Source of the DNA: Cyanobacteria bacterium UBA4641
GTDB lineage: Bacteria > Cyanobacteriota > Vampirovibrionia > Gastranaerophilales > Gastranaerophilaceae
Assembly (NCBI GenBank): GCA_002405805.1
Contig: DHMN01000041.1
Span: forward strand, 1-17,821
Direction of reading: 5' to 3'
DNA length: 17,821 nucleotides
The notes beneath the pieces were generated by a model. The model was not told the origin of the DNA, did no database searches, and was given only the letters and a program-made list of their open reading frames with translations. Shown here in pieces: positions 8,997 to 14,835 of this stretch; the stretch's first letter is position 1, and each line of letters starts with the position of its first letter. The translations under genes were made by a program, and so were the position numbers.

Positions 8997-9990
8997 TAAT
9001 GCTTTAAATATTTTTAATACTTATATAATTAAATCAATTAAAGATAAGGATTTAGACATATTATTTAAATTGTTCAGAAAGATTCCAAAAGCACATTTAC
9101 TTTCTGATATAAAATATGCAAGGGACATGCGTAATCTTTTTACAATACCTGCTAAGCAAATAAAAGAATATGTTGAGATTCTAAATAAAGATGAAGTTTA
9201 TAACAATTTATTAACTCAGGTTAGAAAGTATAAGCAAACAGAAAAGAAAAAACACAAAAAATTTAAGCCAAATAAATTTACTCTTGAAGATATTGTGACA
9301 TTTTGTTCTTTCCAAGATGAAATGAAAAAGTTATATGATAAATTTTGTGATAAAAAGTCTGGTGTTGCGTATAAACTCATCAAGGCTCTTAATATTAGAG
9401 CCTGTCCATATTGTAATTTAAATTATATTGACCCAATCATAAAAACAAATGTCGATGGAACTCCTGAACCAGTTCTGCGTTCCCATCTAGACCATTTCTA
9501 TTCCAAAAGCAAATATCCATTTTTTACATTATCCTTTTTTAACTTAATTCCTAGCTGTTATGAGTGTAATTCTGGGTTGAAAAAAGATAATGATTTTGTA
9601 GCATATCCATATTTGGATAACATAGATGATGTTGCACATTTTGGTGTCAATATATCAGAAATTGGAGAATTGAGTCATAATTTTTCAGATTTAGATTCAT
9701 TTGAAATACAATTATTGCCAAATAAAAAAAGTGACTTGGAATTAGTAACAAATATTCAAAATGAATTTGAATTAAATTTAAGATATTCATATAGAAAAGA
9801 GGAAGCTGCTGAAATATTAGCAAGAAAAGCAATTTTTGATAATATTACTAAAAATGAAGTTGCAAAAACCTTAAAGTTCTGTTTTGATGAAAAAACATGG
9901 GATAGAATACTCTATGGCAATTATTTGAATAGTAGTGATATTCATAATCGTCCATTAGCAAAATTAACTAAAGATTTAATAAATATGTGA
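8974..9990 (+). CDS. HNH endonuclease, PtuB-like (putative Septu effector)
   Basis: This 338-residue protein has a central zinc-stabilised HNH nuclease fold. CPYC (Cys144, Cys147) is followed by HLDHFYSKSKYP (His171, Asp173, His174), then FFNLIPSCYECNSGLKK with Asn190, Cys195 and Cys198. The Cys4 zinc pair, the catalytic histidine and the asparagine are all present. The helical N-terminus (1-130) and C-terminus (250-338) have no motif I recognise. PtuB proteins and the HNH effector of retron Ec78 share this layout and act with a PtuA-type ATPase. The ATG overlaps the ATPase gene by 23 bases, and GGGGA (8962-8966) lies 7 bases upstream. No reverse transcriptase or retron RNA is seen, so this would be a free-standing Septu-like pair that cleaves DNA or RNA on infection. 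That function is inferred. Confidence 0.82.
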   Translation: MIKIVNYDNALNIFNTYIIKSIKDKDLDILFKLFRKIPKAHLLSDIKYARDMRNLFTIPAKQIKEYVEILNKDEVYNNLLTQVRKYKQTEKKKHKKFKPNKFTLEDIVTFCSFQDEMKKLYDKFCDKKSGVAYKLIKALNIRACPYCNLNYIDPIIKTNVDGTPEPVLRSHLDHFYSKSKYPFFTLSFFNLIPSCYECNSGLKKDNDFVAYPYLDNIDDVAHFGVNISEIGELSHNFSDLDSFEIQLLPNKKSDLELVTNIQNEFELNLRYSYRKEEAAEILARKAIFDNITKNEVAKTLKFCFDEKTWDRILYGNYLNSSDIHNRPLAKLTKDLINM

Positions 9991-9993
9991 TGA

Positions 9994-10019
9994 TAAACTT
10001 TATAACAATATAAAGTTTA
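9994..10019. other. perfect 11-bp hairpin just after the HNH gene
   Basis: TAAACTTTATA and TATAAAGTTTA form a perfect 11-bp stem with an ACAA loop, starting 3 bases after the stop codon of the HNH gene. It is all but two pairs A-T and is not followed by a T run. It may protect the mRNA end or act as a weak terminator. The remaining sequence up to 10079 holds nothing I can name. Confidence 0.5.
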
Positions 10020-10079
10020 CAATAAACAATATTAATGGTTATGTTATGTTATTTTATTCAGAAATAAGGTATATAAAAA

Positions 10080-10109
10080 CAGGAGAGCCTCCCTAGTAAA
10101 CCTCTCCTG
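10080..10109 (-). terminator. intrinsic terminator for the small minus-strand gene
   Basis: CAGGAGAG and CTCTCCTG make an 8-bp GC-containing stem around a 14-base loop. Read on the minus strand the stem is followed directly by TTTTTATA, a proper U-run. On the plus strand no T run follows. It lies 38 bases downstream of the stop of the minus-strand coiled-coil gene. Confidence 0.7.
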
Positions 10110-10147
10110 GTGCCATTTTATGATATTTGCACAGTGATATGTATATA

Positions 10148-10315
10148 TTAAGTAAAAGTATCAAGTAGCAAAGCTTTTTTCTGTATATATAAATCTTCAA
10201 GTCTTTTCTGATTTTGGATTTCTTCAACAAGTTTAAAGTATTCTATTTTCTGCAACTCTATTTCATGTCGTTTTTCTTCCAGTTTGATTTCTAATGAAAT
10301 TATTTTATCGTTCAT
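10148..10315 (-). CDS. small coiled-coil protein (55 aa), unknown
   Basis: This short gene encodes a 55-residue protein rich in Glu, Lys, Leu and Ile (begins MNDKIISLEIKLEEKRHEIE, ends ALLLDTFT). The spacing of hydrophobic residues predicts one long helix or coiled coil over residues 3-50, with no signal peptide or membrane segment. Support for it being real: GAGG (10322-10325) sits 6 bases before the ATG, and an intrinsic terminator in the same direction (10080-10109) closes the unit. It is divergent from the RhuM-Fic gene and convergent with the HNH gene, so it has its own transcript. No family is recognised. A role as partner or antitoxin to a neighbour is possible but only a guess. Confidence 0.7.
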   Translation of the reverse strand: MNDKIISLEIKLEEKRHEIELQKIEYFKLVEEIQNQKRLEDLYIQKKALLLDTFT

Positions 10316-10412
10316 TTGATACCTCAAATCTTATCTGTATATTTTAATTAAAAATTTCACTAACGATTTTTATAAATTAGCTAGTTTGGTTTAATATCTA
10401 ATAATTTTAAGA

Positions 10413-10418
10413 TATAAT
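10413..10418 (+). promoter_or_regulatory. -10 box abutting the RhuM-Fic start (leaderless?)
   Basis: A perfect TATAAT ends 6 bases before the ATG at 10425, so transcription would start at or very near the ATG, giving a leaderless mRNA. No Shine-Dalgarno is seen before that ATG. The possible -35 (TTGGTT, 10386-10391) is 21 bases away, longer than usual, so -35 support is weak. Confidence 0.5.
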
Positions 10419-10424
10419 CGGCAT

Positions 10425-11429
10425 ATGGATAAAGACATGCAAAAAGGTGAGATAGTTATTTATACAAGTGAAGATGGAACCGTTTCACTTGATACAAAAC
10501 TTGATAATGATACAATTTGGCTTACACAAAAACAAATGGCTGAATTGTTCGGAGTAAAAACGCCTGCTATAAGTAAACATTTAAAGAACATATTTAGTGA
10601 GGGTGAACTTAATGAAGAAGTGGTTATTTCCATTTTGGAAACAACCACAAAACATGGTGCAATAAAAGGAAAAACACAAAAGACTACAACACAATTCTAT
10701 AATTTGGATGCAATAATCTCTGTTGGTTATAGAGTAAATTCTTCACGAGCAACACAGTTCAGAATTTGGGCAACAAATACATTAAGAGATTATATTACCA
10801 AAGGTTATGTAGTCAACGAAAATTTACTAAAGACACAACAGAATAAAATCCAAGCATTGCAATCAACAGTTAGCCTTTTAACAAGAAGCATTCAAAACCA
10901 AGTTTCAACTGTTGACGAAGCACAAGATGTTGCAAATATTTTGGACAATTTTGCACAAGGGTTGGACCTATTGGATAATTTTGACCACAAAACACTTGAT
11001 ACAAAAGGGGTTACTCAAAAGGATGCCGTCATTATTTCAAAAGAAGAATATTTAGCTGTAATAAATAAAATGAAATCAGAATTTTCTTCTGATGTTTTTG
11101 CTAATTCCAAAGATGATAGTTTTGATAGCTCTATAAATCAAGTTTATCAAACTTTTGGAGGCAATGATTGCTATCCGACACTTGAAGAAAAAGCAGCAAT
11201 GTTATTGTATTTAATAACTAAAAATCATTCCTTCTCTGATGGAAACAAAAGAATTGCTGCAAGTTGCTTTTTGTATTTCCTAAATAAAAATAATATGCTT
11301 TATAGAAACAATACTCCAATTATTGACAATGGCACCCTTTTTGCCTTGACACTTCTAATAGCAGAAAGCAAACCGGAAGAAATGGAGATAATGAAACAGA
11401 TTGTTGTAAGTGTTTTGAACCAAAAGTAA
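10425..11429 (+). CDS. RhuM-Fic/Doc fusion protein
   Basis: This 334-residue protein joins two known modules. Residues 9-135 are a RhuM-type DNA-binding region (GEIVIYTSEDGTVSLD, then an HTH at LTQKQMAELFGVKTPAISKH, then QFRIWATNTLRDYI, residues 111-124). Residues 140-185 are helical. Residues 200-330 are a Fic/Doc fold with the full active-site motif HSFSDGNKR (268-276), so His268 and the nucleotide loop are intact and AMP-transfer or phosphotransfer activity is likely. The RhuM/Fic fusion is a known family of accessory genes; its target is unknown. It stands alone with no obvious Phd- or FicA-type antitoxin next to it, so the HTH half may control its own expression. A second ATG at residue 5 (10437) is an alternative start. 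Confidence 0.88.
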   Translation: MDKDMQKGEIVIYTSEDGTVSLDTKLDNDTIWLTQKQMAELFGVKTPAISKHLKNIFSEGELNEEVVISILETTTKHGAIKGKTQKTTTQFYNLDAIISVGYRVNSSRATQFRIWATNTLRDYITKGYVVNENLLKTQQNKIQALQSTVSLLTRSIQNQVSTVDEAQDVANILDNFAQGLDLLDNFDHKTLDTKGVTQKDAVIISKEEYLAVINKMKSEFSSDVFANSKDDSFDSSINQVYQTFGGNDCYPTLEEKAAMLLYLITKNHSFSDGNKRIAASCFLYFLNKNNMLYRNNTPIIDNGTLFALTLLIAESKPEEMEIMKQIVVSVLNQK

Positions 11430-11475
11430 TATTTCAGTTTTCTTAACTAAAAACAATCTTATTGAATTTTTTGTG

Positions 11476-11584
11476 TTCGTATGAGTAAACTCAAACGAAT
11501 ACCCTATTTTTGCTTAAAATTCTGTTCGTAAATCTTCCATTTTACACTTTACGAATGTTCAGAGATAATCTTGACTTTTACGAA
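11476..11584. repeat. cluster of TTCGT/ACGAA motifs
   Basis: Within 109 bases the motif TTCGT or its complement ACGAA occurs five times. Two form a near-perfect 24-bp palindrome (11476-11499, one mismatch). Two form the pair TTCGTAAA (11525-11532) and TTTACGAA (11548-11555). A further TTTACGAA is at 11577-11584. Such spacing is typical of operator or initiator-binding clusters. It lies in the 310-base gap after the RhuM-Fic gene, which otherwise holds only an imperfect hairpin (11636-11666) and a 7-bp inverted repeat (TGTATTC/GAATACA, 11715-11739). Confidence 0.45.
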
Positions 11585-11635
11585 TAGTATTGAGATTTTA
11601 TTCTTCAGAATAAATTTAAGAAAAGTGACTAGATG

Positions 11636-11666
11636 ATAGTTTTTTGCTCTAAGAGGCAAAAACTAT
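11636..11666. other. imperfect hairpin in the 310-base gene-free gap
   Basis: ATAGTTTTTTGCTCT and AGGCAAAAACTAT pair over about 12 bp with one bulged T on the left arm and another small irregularity near the loop. No clear U-run follows on either strand. It may be a weak terminator or processed-RNA structure; nothing more can be said. Confidence 0.35.
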
Positions 11667-11739
11667 AAAAAGATATAAGGTTTTTGACTATACGTGGGGA
11701 CAAGAAAATTTAACTGTATTCAAAATTATATCGAATACA

Positions 11740-11973
11740 CTAAATTTGATTTGTTACTTCTATACCATATAATGGTAAATCAATTAAATTTTCAGTGTTT
11801 TTATAATCTGCCATTGATGTTCTAATTGCATAATTTGGCTTAAATTTTTCAATGTAAACCTTCAAACTTTTTGCTTGCAAGTTCTTTTCAGCTTTAACTT
11901 CAACAAAAACTACATTTGATTTAACTTGAATAACAAAATCAATTTTGTTATTTAAATATATGATTACCATCAA
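11740..11973 (-). pseudogene. C-terminal remnant of a DUF4143-type ATPase
   Basis: This 77-codon frame encodes only the end of a DUF4143 protein: KIDFVIQ, then VEVKAEKNLQAKSLKVYIEK, then AIRTSM and a LPLYGIE tail. These match the C-terminal nuclease-like domain of AAA_14/DUF4143 ATPases, where the Asp of the IDF motif and Glu-x-Lys of VEVK are conserved. The ATPase core and middle are missing: 33 bases upstream is the stop of the next, intact AAA_14 gene. No Shine-Dalgarno is seen. It is best read as a broken paralogue left by recombination, although it could in principle be translated. Confidence 0.7.
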
Positions 11974-12006
11974 TTATTGTTTCAGCTTGCATCATTATTC
12001 TAAAAA

Positions 12007-13260
12007 CTAAATTACTTCTTTCCAAAAATAACAAACCGGAACTGCCCAGATTTTTTCAGACAATGGCACAATATCATTACCGGCATATAGGATAATACCT
12101 TTTTTAAACTTATCGCCACATAGTTCTTTTAGCTCAATCAAACCGGAATAGGCTTTTTTATCAATATCTTTTGCTGATTTTACCTCTATACCAACAACAT
12201 CACCTTGAGCATTTTCTAAAACGAAATCAGCTTCTTTTCCGGATTGTGTCCTATAATGTGAAAGTTCTAAGTTGTTTAATTTTGCAGACTTCAAAAGTTC
12301 AGTAGCTACAAAGTTTTCAAAGACATGACCAAACGCTTTTTTGTCATTCTCATACATTTTATCAATATCACGCTTCATAATATATGATAAGAAGTTGCAG
12401 TCAGTAAAATACAACTTTGGAGATTTAACAAAGCGTTTACTTAGCTTATTTGGTCTAGCCCAAGGTTTTACATTGAATACCAAAAAACTGTTAAGAGCAA
12501 ATGTAAACATTTTTTCATAAGTCCGATAATCAACACCAAGTTCTTTAGCAACTTCTGTATTGTTTAACAATCCTCCTGTTCTTGTTGATAGCAATGACAA
12601 CAGTGCGACCATTATTTCAGGATTCTTTAAGTCTGATAAGGATTTAATATCTCTATTTAAAATTGTAGTGAGATAGCTATCAAACCACTTTATACGGTCA
12701 ATTTTAGCATCCGTAGCTATTTCAGGATACGTACTATTTTTAAGAACTTCTACTATATTAAAATCTTCAAATGAAGACATCCTTAATTCTTCATCAAATA
12801 ATCTTTCAGTAAGAGATTTATTGAGATTATAATATTCACTTGCAGAAAACGGATACAAAGTCAAAACTGACATTCTACCTACAAGTGCTTCTGATAATTT
12901 AGGCATCGCCATTAGATTTGCAGAACCTGTAAGCAAAAATTTTTGTTTTTCATTGCCATCCAACCTGTTGGAATCAATTTTCATTTTCAAGTAAGGAAAG
13001 ATTTCCGGAGCAAACTGAACCTCATCTATAATATTGAGAATATCATTTGGTAAACTATCAACAAAAGCTGCCGGTTGTGATTTTGCAGTTGCTAAAACAA
13101 GTGGAGAATCAAAGGTGATATGATTTCTTTTGATATTATCCGGCAAATGTGAACACAATGTTGATTTTCCAACTTGTCGCCCTCCGCTTAAGTATGTTAA
13201 AGGACGTGTTTCAATGCTTTGCTCAAGCTCTTGTGTTATATTTCTATTAAGATAGTTCAC
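12007..13260 (-). CDS. AAA_14/DUF4143 ATP-binding protein
   Basis: This 417-residue protein is an intact member of the AAA_14 plus DUF4143 family, common in accessory regions of gut bacteria and of unknown biological role. Walker A is GGRQVGKST (26-34), Walker B ILNIIDEVQ (74-82), and a sensor-like LLTGSANL is at 109-116. A winged-helix-like segment covers about 215-260. The C-terminal domain has restriction-nuclease-like residues: Glu315 (VFENFVATEL), Asp345 (KEADFVL), and Glu359-x-Lys361 (IEVK). The start is GTG, chosen because AGAGG (13267-13271) lies 6 bases upstream and a good promoter stands before it. It lies on the strand opposite to its neighbours. A remnant of a relative follows it directly. 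Confidence 0.88.
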   Translation of the reverse strand: MNYLNRNITQELEQSIETRPLTYLSGGRQVGKSTLCSHLPDNIKRNHITFDSPLVLATAKSQPAAFVDSLPNDILNIIDEVQFAPEIFPYLKMKIDSNRLDGNEKQKFLLTGSANLMAMPKLSEALVGRMSVLTLYPFSASEYYNLNKSLTERLFDEELRMSSFEDFNIVEVLKNSTYPEIATDAKIDRIKWFDSYLTTILNRDIKSLSDLKNPEIMVALLSLLSTRTGGLLNNTEVAKELGVDYRTYEKMFTFALNSFLVFNVKPWARPNKLSKRFVKSPKLYFTDCNFLSYIMKRDIDKMYENDKKAFGHVFENFVATELLKSAKLNNLELSHYRTQSGKEADFVLENAQGDVVGIEVKSAKDIDKKAYSGLIELKELCGDKFKKGIILYAGNDIVPLSEKIWAVPVCYFWKEVI

Positions 13261-13299
13261 TGTTTACCTCTTTTGCTACTCAATCCAATACTTTCTTGT

Positions 13300-13327
13300 A
13301 TTATAATCCAATAAAAACAAAAATCAA
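13300..13327 (-). promoter_or_regulatory. sigma-70-type promoter of the AAA_14 gene
   Basis: Read on the minus strand: TTGATT (13322-13327), a 16-base spacer, then TATAAT (13300-13305), 39 bases before the GTG start of the ATPase gene at 13260. This is one of the best promoter matches in the window. Confidence 0.65.
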
Positions 13328-13358
13328 GTTTTTAGTCCTTTATTTTAAAATTATGCGA

Positions 13359-13364
13359 TATTAT
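13359..13364 (+). promoter_or_regulatory. -10-like box abutting the WG-like gene
   Basis: TATTAT ends 7 bases before the ATG at 13372 and no Shine-Dalgarno is present, as for the RhuM-Fic gene. A leaderless transcript is possible. No convincing -35 box is seen. Confidence 0.35.
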
Positions 13365-13371
13365 TATATAC

Positions 13372-13674
13372 ATGGTTGAGATATTGAAAAACAATAAAGA
13401 ATACTTATCTTGGATACAAACAGATGAATTTGTAGCACTGCATAATAATGATAAATATGCGTTGTACTCACTAAAACAAGAGAATTTGATTACAGACTTT
13501 ATCTTTGACAAGATAACCTACATTCCTATTGAGAATTGTTTTGTGGTTAAAAATGCCGGAGTTGTTTATTTAATAGATACGGAAGGTAATAAACTAGATC
13601 CAAAAGTAACATATCCTAATAACTTTAATATGGAAGGTTTGTTGCATTATAGAAGAAATAGGTGTAACATGTAG
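13372..13674 (+). CDS. small WG-repeat-like protein
   Basis: This 100-residue protein has the rhythm of WG-type beta repeats: ALYSLKQENLITDFIFDKI (30-48), then FVVKNAGVVYLIDTEGNKL (57-75). Typical WG proteins carry many such units, while here there are one or two and the Trp-Gly pair itself is absent, so it may be a short fragment or a domain on its own. No signal peptide or membrane segment is seen. It is divergent from the AAA_14 gene with 111 bases between, and ends just before the repeats and tRNA scar at 13729-13855. Function unknown; the WG similarity is moderate. Confidence 0.55.
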   Translation: MVEILKNNKEYLSWIQTDEFVALHNNDKYALYSLKQENLITDFIFDKITYIPIENCFVVKNAGVVYLIDTEGNKLDPKVTYPNNFNMEGLLHYRRNRCNM

Positions 13675-13728
13675 AAGCTGCTGGTAGGGCTAAGTGGTAT
13701 TAATCGCTTACTTTCAAAGAAAAATCCA

Positions 13729-13747
13729 TGTCCATTCTGTGTCCATT
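13729..13747. repeat. paired TGTCCATT direct repeats, 11-base period
   Basis: TGTCCATT occurs at 13729-13736 and again at 13740-13747, one helical turn apart. It lies about 80 bases before the tRNA 3' end. This spacing and place suit arm-type binding sites of a tyrosine integrase near an attachment site, but no integrase gene is seen in the window. Confidence 0.45.
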
Positions 13748-13825
13748 TTATATGCAAATTTATACTATTTTGATTCGATTGAATCGGGTTAAAACGGTTA
13801 TTTTTTCGTTTGAATGGTGCTATCT

Positions 13826-13855
13826 GGCGGTGTTCGAATCCACCCCTGCCCACCA
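13826..13855 (+). pseudogene. tRNA 3'-end fragment (T-arm, acceptor, CCA), possible attR
   Basis: The stretch reads as the last part of a tRNA gene. GGTG (13829-13832) and CACC (13841-13844) enclose TTCGAATC. They are followed by the 3' acceptor strand CCTGCCC (13845-13851), discriminator A and encoded CCA (13853-13855). The T-stem appears to lack one base relative to a normal 5-bp stem. No matching 5' acceptor strand (GGGCAGG) or anticodon arm lies at the expected distance. A strong terminator follows, as for a real tRNA gene. Integration of an element into a tRNA leaves just such a 3' fragment at the far end, so this is a candidate right attachment site. Confidence 0.55.
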
Positions 13856-13859
13856 TTTT

Positions 13860-13885
13860 AAGACTCCGTTATCGGAGTCTTTTTT
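13860..13885 (+). terminator. strong intrinsic terminator after the tRNA end
   Basis: AAGACTCCG and CGGAGTCTT form a perfect 9-bp stem with a TTAT loop, followed by TTTT. It begins 4 bases after the tRNA CCA end and probably was the terminator of the original tRNA transcript. Confidence 0.9.
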
Positions 13886-13946
13886 AGTGCATGTAGTGGT
13901 AACATTAGTGAAGTGTTGAAGAATATTTATTTAAAATAGGTGGTTA

Positions 13947-14705
13947 ATGGATTCAAATAATGATAGTTATACAAAAGATGTTTATGGATTTTGGGATGCG
14001 ATAAAAAATGGTAATTATATAGACACGGATTGTGGCAAAAACCGAAGTAAATGCTTGCAAAAACACTTATGTTTATTATATGGTCATAAACCCCTAAAAG
14101 GTTTAATCTGCGATATAAAATCTTCTGATGATTATAATTATTTATACCTTAATGAAGGAATGAGATTTGGGTGTGATTCTATAGCAAACGTTATGACCCA
14201 TCACAATGAACCTATAAGCAGGTATTTATCTTCAAGCGAATTGAAACGCTATTATACAATTCTGAATTCAATTGGAGGAAAAATAATATTCCCAAAACAT
14301 AAGAAATCTATTAATCAATATAGAGGGGCACAATGGCAGAAATATATTGGCGATAGATTCGATTATACTTTGGAATGTATAAGACGATATTTCAATGAGC
14401 CACCTGAAAAATACGGATGGTATCCATTAAAAGATGAAATTGAGAATGATAGAAATTTTTTTAATAAATTCCATTCCTTTAGTGAATATATTGAATTCTT
14501 TTTCCTAGAGGATTTAGTTGATAAAAATGAAAATATAAAATTTTTTCTTGGAGAAAAAAGTGATATTGATTTTAATATTCCTCAAGCAATCCCTTTTGAT
14601 ATTGATAAATGGAGATTGTTATATGATAAAACAATGGAGTTTGCTGAAACAAGAACTATAAGAATAAAGAATAGTAAAAGATATAAATCATTAGTAAATA
14701 ATTAA
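13947..14705 (+). CDS. DUF6994-like hypothetical protein
   Basis: This 252-residue soluble protein has no signal peptide or membrane segment. The layout agrees with the family I know as DUF6994: an N-terminal FWDAIKNGNYIDTDCGKNRS, a central IIFPKHKKSINQYRGAQ, then DRFDYTLECIRRYFNE, then a SEYIEFFFLEDLVD stretch, and a closing EFAETRTIRI. The TLECIRR and FFLEDLVD blocks are the most conserved and point to a fold with a charged pocket, but no function is known to me. AGGTGG (13938-13943) lies only 3 bases before the ATG, closer than usual. The gene is just right of the tRNA scar and ends in a shared terminator with the convergent pterin-synthase-like gene. Confidence 0.72.
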   Translation: MDSNNDSYTKDVYGFWDAIKNGNYIDTDCGKNRSKCLQKHLCLLYGHKPLKGLICDIKSSDDYNYLYLNEGMRFGCDSIANVMTHHNEPISRYLSSSELKRYYTILNSIGGKIIFPKHKKSINQYRGAQWQKYIGDRFDYTLECIRRYFNEPPEKYGWYPLKDEIENDRNFFNKFHSFSEYIEFFFLEDLVDKNENIKFFLGEKSDIDFNIPQAIPFDIDKWRLLYDKTMEFAETRTIRIKNSKRYKSLVNN

Positions 14706-14756
14706 AAATATTGTTTAACATTTTTAATTTCAAACTTATTACTAATATTTCATACG

Positions 14757-14796
14757 AAGCTCCATATCTATAATAATTTTTATAGATATGGAGTTT
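14757..14796. terminator. bidirectional terminator-like hairpin between convergent genes
   Basis: A 13-bp perfect stem (CTCCATATCTATA/TATAGATATGGAG, 14760-14772 and 14781-14793) extends to 16 bp with one G-T pair, around an 8-base loop. It stands between two convergent genes. The 3' arm runs into TTTG on the plus strand; no clear U-run is present on minus, so termination is likely better for the plus-strand gene. Confidence 0.65.
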
Positions 14797-14835
14797 GTCA
14801 TTTTAGTCAAAATGTATTTTATAGTGTTATTGGTT

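Noticed and set aside
7011..9990. Retron (Ec78-type) with PtuAB effectors
   Set aside because: No reverse transcriptase gene and no msr/msd-like inverted repeats are seen around the pair.
13682..13720. Stretch resembling the D-arm and anticodon region of a tRNA (GTGGTATTAA followed by CTTTCAAAG)
   Set aside because: No paired acceptor or anticodon stem can be drawn with the 3' fragment at 13826-13855, and the distance is about 110 bases too long; similarity is probably chance.
13770..13855. Complete class II tRNA or tmRNA end
   Set aside because: The 5' acceptor GGGCAGG is absent at any suitable distance, and the end differs from the conserved tmRNA 3' end (AGCTCCACCA).
13728..13919. 63-codon open frame on plus and a 69-codon frame on minus over the tRNA scar
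   Set aside because: They run through the tRNA fragment and terminator, have no ribosome binding site, and encode low-complexity sequence.
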